From positions 1-38,325 of the forward strand of contig DBRN01000019.1 of assembly GCA_002305995.1 (NCBI GenBank): a DNA stretch of 38,325 bases, in the 5' to 3' direction. Made by a program: the position numbers and the translations under genes. The DNA is from Atopobiaceae bacterium UBA1367 (GTDB lineage Bacteria; Actinomycetota; Coriobacteriia; Coriobacteriales; Atopobiaceae). How positions within the stretch are numbered: the first letter of the stretch is position 1; every line of letters starts with the position of its first letter. Below, in pieces: positions 15,166 through 23,560 of the stretch. The notes beneath the pieces were generated by a model. The model saw only the letters and a list, made by a program, of their open reading frames with translations. It was not told the origin of the DNA and did no database searches.

Positions 15166-15292
15166 GGCACGTACCCCCAACCCTCCTCACGGGCTCGGTC
15201 CGCCATCGCGGTGTTGCATCCCTGTGGCAAGTCCTCGGGGGAAACTTCCGTTGCGCTACGATGAGGTGCAACCAACCGTAGGGAGGAACGTC

Positions 15293-16576
15293 ATGAGCCA
15301 GATCAGCCACGTCGCCGCGCGCATGAAGCTCGAGAGTCCCGTCATGGCCGCCACGCCCGTCGAGCAGCGAAACGACGCGCTGGCCTGCATCAAGGAGGCG
15401 CTCTGCGCCCATGCCGACGAGATCTTTGCCGCAAACAGGCGCGACCTCGAGATGGCCGAGCGCAACGGCGTGGCTCCAGCGGTTGTCGGGCGCCTGCTCT
15501 TCGACGAGCACAAGCTCGCTGACGTGTGCGCCGGCATCGACGGCCTCGTCGACCTGCCCGACCCCGTCGGCCGCACGCTCCTGCGCCGCGAGCTCGACGA
15601 GGGCTTGGTGCTCGAGCGCGTGAGCTGTCCCATCGGCGTGATCGGCGTGATCTTCGAGGCCCGTCCCGACGCGCTGGTGCAGATCTCGACCCTCTGCCTC
15701 AAGAGTGGCAACTGCGCCATCCTCAAGGGCGGCAGCGAGACCGCACACACCAACAAGGCGATCTTCGAGGTCATCTACCGGGCGGCGGTCGGAGCCGGCC
15801 TTCCCGAGACATGCCTGTTCCAGGCCGAGGCCCGCGAGGAGATCGGCGAGCTGCTCGGCTGCTACGGCTTGGTCGACCTGCTCATTCCCCGCGGCTCCAA
15901 TGAGTTTGTGCGCTACATCATGGACAACACCAAGATCCCGGTGATGGGCCACTCCGACGGCATCTGCCACATCTACGTGGACGGCGCCGCCGACGTCGAT
16001 CTGGCAGTCCGCGTGTGCGTCGATGCCAAGATCCAGTACACGGCCGCCTGCAATGCCGTCGAGACCCTGCTGGTGGATCGTGCCATCGCCGCCGAGTTCC
16101 TCCCCGTTGCCGTGAGGGCGCTCGAAGCGGAGGGCGTCGAGGTGCGCGGCGACGCCGAGACCTGCGCCCTCGTCGACGTGAGGCCGGCGACGGAGGCGGA
16201 CTGGGACACCGAGTATCTGTCGCTGATCGTGTCCATCAAGGTGGTCGATGGGGCAGATGAGGCCATCGGGCACATCAACCGCCACGGATCGCATCACACC
16301 GACGCGATCATGACCGAGGACGTCGCGACCGCCGATCGCTTCATGCGCCTGGTCGACTCTGCGGGCGTGTACCAGAATTGCTCCACGCGCTTTGCCGACG
16401 GGTTCCGCTACGGCTTTGGCGCAGAGGTGGGCATCTCCACGAGCAAGCTGCATGCGCGCGGTCCCGTGGGCCTCGACGGTCTGGTCACATACAAGTACAA
16501 GCTGCGTGGATCGGGCCAGATCGTGGGCGACTACGCCACCGGCAAGGCGAGCTTCCACTTCCGCGACCTCTGCTAG
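15293..16576 (+). CDS. proA: Gamma-glutamyl phosphate reductase
   Basis: Second enzyme of proline synthesis: NADPH-dependent reduction of gamma-glutamyl phosphate to the semialdehyde. 427 aa, close to the usual 415-420. It belongs to the aldehyde dehydrogenase superfamily; visible landmarks are VIGVIFEARPDALVQISTLCLKSGN (about 120), LKGGSETAHTNKAI, LIPRGSNEFVRYI, the catalytic Cys in YTAACNAVETLL, and the C-terminal FGAEVGISTSKLHARGPVGLDGL. The start is the ATG at 15293 with GGGAGGA upstream, although the frame is open for 200 codons through the repeat array. proB is not adjacent. The 3' end is followed by a diverged copy of itself. Confidence 0.96.
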   Translation: MSQISHVAARMKLESPVMAATPVEQRNDALACIKEALCAHADEIFAANRRDLEMAERNGVAPAVVGRLLFDEHKLADVCAGIDGLVDLPDPVGRTLLRRELDEGLVLERVSCPIGVIGVIFEARPDALVQISTLCLKSGNCAILKGGSETAHTNKAIFEVIYRAAVGAGLPETCLFQAEAREEIGELLGCYGLVDLLIPRGSNEFVRYIMDNTKIPVMGHSDGICHIYVDGAADVDLAVRVCVDAKIQYTAACNAVETLLVDRAIAAEFLPVAVRALEAEGVEVRGDAETCALVDVRPATEADWDTEYLSLIVSIKVVDGADEAIGHINRHGSHHTDAIMTEDVATADRFMRLVDSAGVYQNCSTRFADGFRYGFGAEVGISTSKLHARGPVGLDGLVTYKYKLRGSGQIVGDYATGKASFHFRDLC

Positions 16577-16650
16577 CGTGTGGGCCGGGCTGCCGTGACG
16601 AGCTACCGGCCCGACTTCCACGAATGACCTCTGCGAGCGTGCGGGTCGGG
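16552..16650. repeat. Diverged tandem copy of the proA 3' end
   Basis: The proA end and following bases (16552-16590) resemble 16615-16650: both contain CTTCCAC, ACCTCTGC, AGCGTG, CGGG in the same order with scattered changes. The copy sits about 63 bases downstream. It is older and less exact than the similar copies after the hydrolase and YacP-like genes. Confidence 0.5.
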
Positions 16651-16709
16651 CCCGCTGCCCTGGCGTGCGGGCCGGCCCCTCGCCCTGGCGCGCGGGGAGG
16701 GTCGGACCC

Positions 16710-16886
16710 CTACCCGGCCTCGGTCCAGGTGTGCCCGCACTTGCTGCAGTAGTACACCCGCACGATGCCCCCGAGGCCATCGGAGTACGAGTCGGTGCAC
16801 TCGACGTCGTCGCTGCCGCATTGGGGGCAGTCGGGCATCGAGAGGTAGGCGTCCAGCTCGGCGTCGTTGATCTCGGTAACGGCCAT
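16710..16886 (-). CDS. Small zinc-ribbon protein
   Basis: A 58-aa protein with two Cys pairs, CPQCGSDDVEC and YYCSKCGHTW, about 27 residues apart. This is a classic zinc-ribbon knuckle pair, similar to those in TFIIS-like and transposon-associated ribbons. The N-terminus (about 1-17) is short and acidic. The ATG at 16886 has AAGGAGAG upstream. It converges with proA and is divergent from the TatA-like gene, which also carries a zinc ribbon. Function is unknown; nucleic acid or protein binding is plausible for the fold. Confidence 0.8.
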   Translation of the reverse strand: MAVTEINDAELDAYLSMPDCPQCGSDDVECTDSYSDGLGGIVRVYYCSKCGHTWTEAG

Positions 16887-17021
16887 GTCGCTCTCCTTGT
16901 CAGTGGAGCGGGCAGTGCGTCCATTATGTGCCTGGCCGGTCGCCTCGGCAACGTCGCCGTCCGTGGCCGCGCGTGGTGGTCCGTGGCTGTGCGCGTTAGG
17001 TGTGCGCATCGTCGACGCCTT

Positions 17022-17050
17022 TCCGCACGCAGGGGATAAGTGGGTATAAT
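17022..17050 (+). promoter_or_regulatory. Promoter of the tatA-like gene
   Basis: A perfect -10 box TATAAT lies at 17045-17050, 66 bases before the ATG. The -35 region 17 bases upstream (TCCGCA) is a weak match. The -10 alone is the basis for this call. Confidence 0.55.
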
Positions 17051-17115
17051 GCCTAAACTGTGATGTCATGTCCGAAGGCATCAGCGTTTGGTACGCACAC
17101 GAAAGGAACGTCGCC

Positions 17116-17406
17116 ATGGGACTTCGCGCACCCGAGCTCATCGTCATCCTGATCATCGCCCTGGTCATCTTTGGACCCAAGAATCTGCCTAGGCTGGGCA
17201 AGAGCCTTGGCCAGACCGTCAAGAACGTTCGCGAGGGCATGGAGGGCGACGAGCAGGCCAAGGCCCCCGTCGACGCCAAGGCTGCCGTTGCCATCGAGGA
17301 CGTCGCCGAGGCCGACGGGGAGGACGTTCGGTTCTGCACCAAGTGCGGTGCCAAGAACGCGGCCGACGCCACCTTCTGCAGCACCTGCGGCCAAGAGATC
17401 GTCTAA
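17116..17406 (+). CDS. TatA/TatB-like protein with C-terminal zinc ribbon
   Basis: A 96-aa protein. Residues 1-45 match the TatA/TatB/TatE family: MGLRAPELIVILIIALVIFG is the membrane helix, followed by the FGPKNLPRLGKSLGQ hinge and amphipathic helix. A charged Ala-rich linker (about 48-70) leads to FCTKCGAKNAADATFCSTCG, a Cys4 zinc-ribbon of the kind found at the ends of many Actinobacteria and Firmicutes membrane proteins. TatA normally ends in a disordered acidic tail, so the ribbon is unusual. The ATG at 17116 has GAAAGGA upstream. No tatC is nearby. It may be a Tat pore subunit with a regulatory ribbon or a Tat-derived membrane anchor. Confidence 0.8.
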   Translation: MGLRAPELIVILIIALVIFGPKNLPRLGKSLGQTVKNVREGMEGDEQAKAPVDAKAAVAIEDVAEADGEDVRFCTKCGAKNAADATFCSTCGQEIV

Positions 17407-17460
17407 GCTCGCCACCGCCACCCACCGCCCCCGAACGTCCACGCCTACAGAAAGCGCAGT

Positions 17461-17931
17461 ATGGATACGAAGGAAGTCATCCTCACCAGAGAGGGCCGCG
17501 AAGAGCTCGAGCAGGAGCTTGCCGAGCGTAAGGGCGACCGTCGCGACGAGATCGTCGAGCGCCTGAAGGAGGCCCGTGGCTTTGGCGACCTCTCGGAGAA
17601 CGCCGAGTACGACGCCGCCCGCGAGGAGCAGTCGCGCAACGAGTCGCGCATCAACGACATCGAGCAGGTCCTCGCGGTCGCCCGCATCGCCAACGCGTCC
17701 GACGCCATGTCGGTGTCCATCGGCAGCACGGTCGAGATCGAGGACGAGCGCGGTCGCAGGGTGTCGTTCAAGATCGTGGGCACCACGCAGACCGACTCCC
17801 TCCACCACCTCATCTCCAACGAGAGCCCTGCTGGCGCGGCCATGATCGGCCATGTGGTGGGCGACCGCGTGTCGTTTGGCACGCCCAACGGCACGGTGCG
17901 CGAGTACACGATTGTCAGCATCAGCATCTAG
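17461..17931 (+). CDS. greA: Transcription elongation factor GreA
   Basis: Rescues backtracked RNA polymerase by stimulating transcript cleavage. 156 aa, standard length. The N-terminal coiled coil (about 1-75) carries the acidic tip in GFGDLSENAEYDAAREEQ, the signature with the Asp and Glu that act in the polymerase secondary channel. The C-terminal FKBP-like domain begins near VSIGSTVEIEDERG and ends GTVREYTIVSI. GreB is less likely because the NAEYDAA pattern is GreA-like. It precedes lysS, a frequent gene order. A 7-bp hairpin, CGGTCGC with GCGACCG, follows at 17943-17961. Confidence 0.96.
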   Translation: MDTKEVILTREGREELEQELAERKGDRRDEIVERLKEARGFGDLSENAEYDAAREEQSRNESRINDIEQVLAVARIANASDAMSVSIGSTVEIEDERGRRVSFKIVGTTQTDSLHHLISNESPAGAAMIGHVVGDRVSFGTPNGTVREYTIVSISI

Positions 17932-18034
17932 CGCGTCTGTGGCGGTCGCCGTGTGCGACCGGACACGTGGTGGTCATTGAGCCCTGTGCCCGCGTTCGTC
18001 TCGTGGGGCAGGGTCTTTTCACCGTCAGAGCGTG

Positions 18035-18072
18035 CAGTGCGAGCAAGCTGGGGATGGGCGCCCGTCGCACTG
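18035..18072 (+). promoter_or_regulatory. Stem-loop upstream of lysS
   Basis: CAGTGCGA (18035-18042) and TCGCACTG (18065-18072) form an 8-bp stem with a 22-base loop, 41-78 bases before the lysS ATG. It would lie in the leader RNA if transcription starts upstream. There is no T-box signature. Role unknown. Confidence 0.3.
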
Positions 18073-18112
18073 TGCCCGTCTGGAGGCGACTCAAGGCAAG
18101 GAGCAAAGAAGC

Positions 18113-20644
18113 ATGTCGAGCCAGAATGCCGAGCAGACAGGGGCCGGGCACGTCGACGAGCGCACCGCGCGGCGCGCCCGTCGCACGGCCCTCATCGATG
18201 CCGGCATCAACCCCTATCCCATCACGTCGGAGGTGACTGCGCACGCCGCCGAGCTCGAGGAGCGCTACGCCGCGCTCGAGGCAGGCCAGGACACCGAGGA
18301 CACCTACTCGATCGCCGGCCGCATCAGGGCCCTGCGCAACCAGGGCAAGGCCGCCTTCGTGGTGCTGGAGGACCGCACGGGTCAGATCCAGCTCTTCTGT
18401 CGCATCGACAGCCTCCCCGAAGGGGCGTGGTCGCTGCTCGGCCAGCTCGACCTCGGCGACATCCTGGGCGCCACGGGCACCGTCATGCGCACGCGACGCG
18501 GTCAGCTCTCGCTGTCGCCCACCTCGCTCACGCTGCTCTCCAAGTCGTGCCGCCCGCTTCCGGAGAAGTTCCACGGCCTGACCGACAAGGAGGTCCGCTA
18601 TCGCCAGCGCTATGTCGACCTCATCATGAATCCCGAGGTCAGGGACACCTTCGTCAAGCGCTCGCACCTCATCTCCGCCATGCGTCGCTTCATGGAGTCG
18701 CAGGGCTACCTCGAGGTCGAGACCCCCATCCTGCAGGAGACCCTCGGCGGCGCCAACGCGCGACCCTTCACCACGCACTTCAACGCGCTCGACCAGGACT
18801 GCTACCTGCGCATCGCCACCGAGCTGCACCTCAAGCGCTGCATCGTGGGCGGCATGGAGCGCGTCTTCGAGCTGGGCCGGCAGTTCCGCAATGAGGGCAT
18901 GGACCTCACCCACAACCCCGAGTTCACCTCCATGGAGGCATACTGCGCCTACTCCGACCTCGAGGGCATGAAGCGTCTCTCCGAGGGGCTGTTCACCGCC
19001 TGCCGCGAGGCCGTGTGCCTGCCCGAGCGCTTCGTGTACCAGGGCACCGAGATCGACATGGCGGCCCCGTTCCGCTCCGCGCCCATGGCCGAGCTCGTCT
19101 CCGAGAAGGTCGGCGAGCACATCGACATGGGCACCTCCGTCGAGCACGCGCGCGAGATCCTCGACCGCCTCAAGCTGGAGTACGACGAGTCCTGGGGCAT
19201 CGGGCGCCTGATCTTCACGATCTACGACGAGCTCTGCGAGGGCGACATCGTCGACCCCACCTTCGTGTGCGACTACCCGGTGGAGGTCAGCCCGCTCGCC
19301 AAGCGCAAGGACGACGACCCGCGCCTGACCGACCGCTTCGAGCTGGTCGTGGCCGGTCACGAGTACGCCAACGCCTTCTCCGAGCTCAACGACCCCGTCG
19401 ACCAGGAGGTCCGCTTCCGGGAGCAGGTCGCGGCCAAGGAGGCGGGCGACGACGAGGCCATGGAGTACGACTATGACTTCGTCCGCGCCCTCGAGTACGG
19501 CATGCCCCCCGCAGGGGGCGTCGGCTGGGGCGTCGACCGCATGATCATGCTGTTCACGGACTCCGCATCCATCCGCGACGTGCTGCTGTTCCCGCACATG
19601 CGTCCGGAGAGGTGGGACAACGACAGGAAGGAGACCACCATGGTCGAAGACAGGCTGGAGAGCGGACTCACCCGCGACCAGGCGCACGAGCTGCTGGTGC
19701 GCTACAACGACGATCCGTTCCATGTCGCCCATGGCGAGACGCTCGAGGGTCTCATGCGCCATTACGCCGCGCAGCACGACCCCGCACACGTCGACTTCTG
19801 GGGCCAGGTGGGCCTGCTGCACGACCTCGACTGGGAGAGGTGGCAGGACGAGCAGCTGCACACCGTGAAGACGGCCGAGCTGCTGGCCGAGGCCGGGGCC
19901 GACCCCGCGCTCGCGCGTGCCATCCAGACGCACAGCTCCGACGTCAACAAGGACCTCCCGGCCCCTGAGCATGTCATGGAGAAGTGGCTCTTTGCCTGCG
20001 ACGAGCTGTCGGGCCTGATCCAGGCGTCGGTCAAGATGCGCCCCAGCAGGAGCGTCATGGACTTCGACGTGAGGTCGCTCAAGAAGAAGTACAAGAGCAA
20101 GCGGTTTGCCGCCGGCTGCGACCGCCAGGTCATCGCGCGGGGCGCCGAGCTGCTCGGCATGGGGCTCGACGAGCTGTTCGCGAGCGTCATCGAGGCCATG
20201 AGGGCCATCGCGCCGGTGGGTGACATCTACGCCCAGCCCGAGGGGGACGAGGGACAGGGGTCCGAGGTCTCGCAGGAGGGCATCCACGTCGAGCCCCTGT
20301 CAGGCGAGGAGGTCGACTTCGCCACCTTCAGCAGGTCGGACTTCCGTGTGGTCAGGGTCAAGGAGTGCACGGCCGTCCCCAAGAGCAAGAAGCTCCTGCG
20401 CTTCGTGCTCGATGACGGCTCTGGCACCGACCGCGTCATCCTCTCGGGCATCAAGGACTACTACCAGCCTGAGGAGCTGGTGGGCAAGAACCTGGTGGCC
20501 ATCGTCAACCTGCCTCCACGCACGATGATGGGCATCGACTCCTGTGGCATGATCATCTCGGCCATCCACACCGAGGACGGCAGGGAGGGTCTCGACGTGC
20601 TCGTGGTCGACGATCGCATCCCGGCGGGTGCCAAGCTCTACTGA
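18113..20644 (+). CDS. lysS: Lysyl-tRNA synthetase fused to HD and tRNA-binding domains
   Basis: An 843-aa fusion. Residues 1-500 are a complete class II LysRS: anticodon-binding OB domain (about 55-160), motif 1 near GYLEVETPILQ, motif 2 FELGRQFRNEGMDLTHNPEFTSMEAY, motif 3 GVGWGVDRMIMLF, and the normal ending LLFPHMRPE. After a ten-residue junction comes an HD-superfamily hydrolase-like protein (about 510-700) with DPFHVAHGETLEGLMR, the metal motif LLHDLDWE, and DLPAPEHVMEKWLFACDELSGLI. The last 110 residues are a Trbp111/EMAPII-like tRNA-binding domain (FATFSRSDFRVVRVKECTAVP to PPRTMMGIDSCGMI). ATG at 18113 with AAGGAG upstream. At Met510 (19640) an AGGAAGGAG ribosome binding site sits just before an in-frame ATG, so the HD part may also be made separately. 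Confidence 0.93.
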   Translation: MSSQNAEQTGAGHVDERTARRARRTALIDAGINPYPITSEVTAHAAELEERYAALEAGQDTEDTYSIAGRIRALRNQGKAAFVVLEDRTGQIQLFCRIDSLPEGAWSLLGQLDLGDILGATGTVMRTRRGQLSLSPTSLTLLSKSCRPLPEKFHGLTDKEVRYRQRYVDLIMNPEVRDTFVKRSHLISAMRRFMESQGYLEVETPILQETLGGANARPFTTHFNALDQDCYLRIATELHLKRCIVGGMERVFELGRQFRNEGMDLTHNPEFTSMEAYCAYSDLEGMKRLSEGLFTACREAVCLPERFVYQGTEIDMAAPFRSAPMAELVSEKVGEHIDMGTSVEHAREILDRLKLEYDESWGIGRLIFTIYDELCEGDIVDPTFVCDYPVEVSPLAKRKDDDPRLTDRFELVVAGHEYANAFSELNDPVDQEVRFREQVAAKEAGDDEAMEYDYDFVRALEYGMPPAGGVGWGVDRMIMLFTDSASIRDVLLFPHMRPERWDNDRKETTMVEDRLESGLTRDQAHELLVRYNDDPFHVAHGETLEGLMRHYAAQHDPAHVDFWGQVGLLHDLDWERWQDEQLHTVKTAELLAEAGADPALARAIQTHSSDVNKDLPAPEHVMEKWLFACDELSGLIQASVKMRPSRSVMDFDVRSLKKKYKSKRFAAGCDRQVIARGAELLGMGLDELFASVIEAMRAIAPVGDIYAQPEGDEGQGSEVSQEGIHVEPLSGEEVDFATFSRSDFRVVRVKECTAVPKSKKLLRFVLDDGSGTDRVILSGIKDYYQPEELVGKNLVAIVNLPPRTMMGIDSCGMIISAIHTEDGREGLDVLVVDDRIPAGAKLY
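19624..19642 (+). promoter_or_regulatory. Internal ribosome binding site and start in lysS
   Basis: AGGAAGGAG lies six bases before an in-frame ATG at 19640, exactly at the boundary between the LysRS part and the HD part. Initiation here would give a 334-aa HD plus tRNA-binding protein. This looks like the retained start of a once-separate downstream gene. Confidence 0.6.
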
Positions 20645-20742
20645 CCTCGCAGGACGGGGCAGGTGAGGGCCGTCCCATGACCAACGTGCGCCGAGGGTGC
20701 ATAGCGGTCGCGCTTTCTGGGTACATTCAGAACAGCTAACCT

Positions 20743-20780
20743 GGCTGCCAGCGGTGGAGGGTGCTCCACCGCTGGCAGCC
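20743..20780. promoter_or_regulatory. Perfect 17-bp-stem hairpin upstream of clpC
   Basis: Positions 20743-20759 and 20764-20780 are exact reverse complements around a GGTG loop; the left arm begins GGCTGCCAGCGG. The hairpin ends 28 bases before the clpC ATG. It is not CIRCE (TTAGCACTC) or HAIR. No T-run follows, so it is a doubtful terminator; an operator or leader-RNA structure is possible. TACATT at 20722-20727 could be a -10 box just upstream. Confidence 0.7.
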
Positions 20781-20808
20781 GCCGTTTACGAGGGGGTGTC
20801 ATACCCAC

Positions 20809-23412
20809 ATGTTCGAGAAGTTCACAGACAAGGCGCGCAGGGTCATGAGCCTTGCGCAGGAGGAGGCACGCAGCCTCGGCAAGATGTACGTGGGCACCGA
20901 GCACCTGCTGCTCGCCCTCATCAAGGAGGGCGAGGGCATCGCCGCCCAGGCGCTCGCCAAGCTCGACGTCACCTACGAGGAGACGATTGCCACCGTGCGC
21001 GAGATCTCGTCGGAGATAAGCGAGCCGGTTCCTGGCGGGCACATTCCGTTCACGCCGCGTGCAAAGCGCGTGCTGGAGGACGCCTACCGCGAGACCATGA
21101 CGCACGGGCAGACCTACATCGCCACCGAGCACCTGCTGCTGGGCATCGTCGCGGAGGGCGACGGTCGGGCCATGACGGCCCTGTCGCGCATGGGGGTCTC
21201 GGGTGACGCCATCCGCAACACCGTCGGCGACCTCATCGACGGCAGCTCGGAGCGCGGCTCGCGCGAGCGCCCGGTGGCCGCCGAGATTCCCTTCGACCCG
21301 CGTCTCATCGGCGGCGGCGGTGCGGCGGCGGACCGTCCCTCCGATGACGACTCCATGCTCGAGAGCTATGGCAAGAACCTCACCAAGCTTGCGACCGAGG
21401 GCGAGCTGGATCCCGTCATCGGGCGCGATCGCGAGGTCGAGCGCGTGATGCAGGTGCTGGCGCGCCGCCAGAAGAACAACCCGCTCATCCTCGGCGACCC
21501 GGGCGTGGGCAAGACAGCTGTGGTCGAGGGCCTCGCGCAGCTCATCGCAGGGGGCAACGTGCCCGACATCCTGCGCGGCCGCCAGATCTGGACGCTCGAC
21601 ATGGCGGCGCTGGTCGCCGGCTCCAAGTATCGCGGCGAGTTCGAGGAGCGCCTGAAGAAGGTCATCAACGAGGTCGAGGCGGCCGAGGACGCCATCCTGT
21701 TCATCGACGAGATCCACACCATCATCGGTGCGGGCTCGGCCGAGGGCTCCATCGACGCGGCATCCATCCTCAAGCCGCCCCTGTCGCGCGGGGAGATCCA
21801 GGTCATCGGCGCGACCACCAGCGAGGAGTACCGCAAGCACATCGAGAAGGACTCCGCCTTCGAGCGCAGGTTCCAGCCCGTCTATGTGGACGAGCCGAGC
21901 GTGGCCGACACCATTGAGATCCTCCATGGCCTGCAGGACCGCTACGAGGACCACCACCACGTCCGCTACACCGAGGAGGCCCTGACGGCGGCGGTGAGCC
22001 TCTCCAACCGCTACGTGCAGGATCGCTACCTGCCCGACAAGGCGATCGACATCATCGACGAGGCGGGGGCCCGCACGCGCGTCCACAAGATGGCGCTCCC
22101 GCCCGAGCTCGCCCAGGTCGACGAGGAGCTCGCCCGCATCCGCGAGAGCAAGGCCCGGGCCGCCGAGGTCCAGGAGTTCGAGGAGGCGGCCCGCCTGCGC
22201 GACCAGGAGAAGGAGCTCACCACCCGCCGCACCGAGCTCGAGCGGGCGTGGCGGGAGCGCATGGACGCCAACGTGGTCACGGTGGGCGAGCAGGACATCG
22301 CCGACGTCGTCTCCGACATCACGGGCGTGCCCGTCTCCAACCTCACCGAGGCCGAGGCATCCAAGCTGCTGCGCTGCGAGGAGGCGCTCCACCAGCGCGT
22401 GGTGGGCCAGGACGAGGCCGTCTCCGCCGTGAGCCGTGCCATCCGTCGCAGCCGCTCGCCGCTCAAGGACCCGCGCCGGCCGGGCGGCTCGTTCATCTTC
22501 CTGGGCCCGTCGGGCGTGGGCAAGACCGAGCTGGCCAAGAGCCTCGCGGAGTTCCTCTTTGGCAGCGAGGACGCCCTCATCAGCTTCGACATGAGCGAGT
22601 TCATGGAGCGGCACGCCGTCTCCAAGCTCGTCGGTGCCCCCCCTGGGTACGTGGGCTATGACGAGGGCGGCGAGCTGACCAAGGCGGTGCGCCGCAGGCC
22701 CTACTCGGTGGTCCTGTTCGACGAGATCGAGAAGGCCCATCCGGACGTGTTCAACATCCTGCTCCAGATCCTGGACGAGGGTCGCCTGACCGACGGCCAG
22801 GGACGCACGGTGGACTTCTCCAACACCGTCATCATCATGACCTCCAACGTGGGTGCGCGCGAGATCGCCCAGACCTCGCCGATGGGCTTCACCGCGGCGG
22901 GCAGCGGCGGCCTCTCCGACAAGGAGATCAAGAGCCGCGTGGAATCCGAGCTCAAGCACCTCTTCCGCCCGGAGTTCCTCAATCGCGTGGACGAGATCGT
23001 GGTGTTCAAGTCGCTGAGCGACGAGCAGCTGCGCCAGGTGGTCGATCTCATGATCGCCGACCTGCGCAACCGTCTCATCGCCCAGGGGATGTCGATCGAG
23101 CTCACCGACGCCGCCCGCGACCTGGTGGCGCGGGAGGGCACCGACCCGGTCTACGGGGCGCGTCCGCTGCGCCGCGCGATCCAGACGCTGATCGAGGACC
23201 CGCTTGCCGAGGAGCTGCTGGGCAACAGCTGGCATCCCGGTGACATCATCAAGGTCGACGTCGAGGACGGGCGCCTGACCTTCAGCCGCGGCGAGGGCGT
23301 CATACCGGCGCCGTCCGAGCGCGTCCACATGGAGCTGCCCAAGGCACGCACGCACTGGGCGCCCGACGCGCGCCCCCCGGCATCGGGGAGTCTCGAGTCG
23401 GCAGGGGAGTGA
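20809..23412 (+). CDS. clpC: ATP-dependent Clp protease ATPase subunit ClpC
   Basis: AAA+ unfoldase that feeds substrates to ClpP, 867 aa. Two Clp_N repeats (about 1-145, each with VGTEHLLLALIKEGEG or IATEHLLLGIVAEGDG) precede the first AAA domain: Walker A GDPGVGKT (about 232) and Walker B AILFIDEIHTIIG. A UVR-like middle segment (ELARIRESKARAAEVQEFEE, about 442-460) marks ClpC rather than ClpB. The second AAA domain has GPSGVGKTE (about 565) and VVLFDEIEKAHPDVFN. The ATG at 20809 gives the standard MFEKFTDKARRVM start. No ctsR, mcsA or mcsB precedes it, so regulation differs from that of Firmicutes; the hairpin upstream is the only visible candidate signal. Confidence 0.97.
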   Translation: MFEKFTDKARRVMSLAQEEARSLGKMYVGTEHLLLALIKEGEGIAAQALAKLDVTYEETIATVREISSEISEPVPGGHIPFTPRAKRVLEDAYRETMTHGQTYIATEHLLLGIVAEGDGRAMTALSRMGVSGDAIRNTVGDLIDGSSERGSRERPVAAEIPFDPRLIGGGGAAADRPSDDDSMLESYGKNLTKLATEGELDPVIGRDREVERVMQVLARRQKNNPLILGDPGVGKTAVVEGLAQLIAGGNVPDILRGRQIWTLDMAALVAGSKYRGEFEERLKKVINEVEAAEDAILFIDEIHTIIGAGSAEGSIDAASILKPPLSRGEIQVIGATTSEEYRKHIEKDSAFERRFQPVYVDEPSVADTIEILHGLQDRYEDHHHVRYTEEALTAAVSLSNRYVQDRYLPDKAIDIIDEAGARTRVHKMALPPELAQVDEELARIRESKARAAEVQEFEEAARLRDQEKELTTRRTELERAWRERMDANVVTVGEQDIADVVSDITGVPVSNLTEAEASKLLRCEEALHQRVVGQDEAVSAVSRAIRRSRSPLKDPRRPGGSFIFLGPSGVGKTELAKSLAEFLFGSEDALISFDMSEFMERHAVSKLVGAPPGYVGYDEGGELTKAVRRRPYSVVLFDEIEKAHPDVFNILLQILDEGRLTDGQGRTVDFSNTVIIMTSNVGAREIAQTSPMGFTAAGSGGLSDKEIKSRVESELKHLFRPEFLNRVDEIVVFKSLSDEQLRQVVDLMIADLRNRLIAQGMSIELTDAARDLVAREGTDPVYGARPLRRAIQTLIEDPLAEELLGNSWHPGDIIKVDVEDGRLTFSRGEGVIPAPSERVHMELPKARTHWAPDARPPASGSLESAGE

Positions 23413-23419
23413 CCGTCGG

Positions 23420-23468
23420 GGTCGGCGGCCGGGGCGCGGGCATGGCCCGTGTGCCTCGGTCGCCGACC
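23420..23468. terminator. Imperfect long hairpin after clpC
   Basis: GGTCGGCG (23420-23427) pairs with CGCCGACC (23461-23468), and shorter inner segments (CCG/CGG, GGC/GCC, GCGGGC/GCCCGT) can extend the stem with a few mismatches. It begins eight bases after the clpC stop, so it is probably its terminator. No T-run follows. Confidence 0.5.
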
Positions 23469-23560
23469 ATCGTCTCATGGCATCGCTCGCGTATACTGAG
23501 ATGCGAACAACCTGGCCGACTCGCCTGTCGCGGGTCGGCCTGCACATAGAAGGAGGCTCC

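Noticed and set aside
14690..15292. In-frame 201-codon extension of proA through array locus 1, encoding 14-residue GKENAELC-type repeats
   Set aside because: The canonical proA start has a strong ribosome binding site, no start signal is seen upstream, and the 42-bp period keeps frames open on both strands equally.
20700..20808. CIRCE or HAIR heat-shock operator before clpC
   Set aside because: Neither TTAGCACTC-N9-GAGTGCTAA nor CTTGAGT-N7-ACTCAAG is present; the perfect repeat there is a different sequence.
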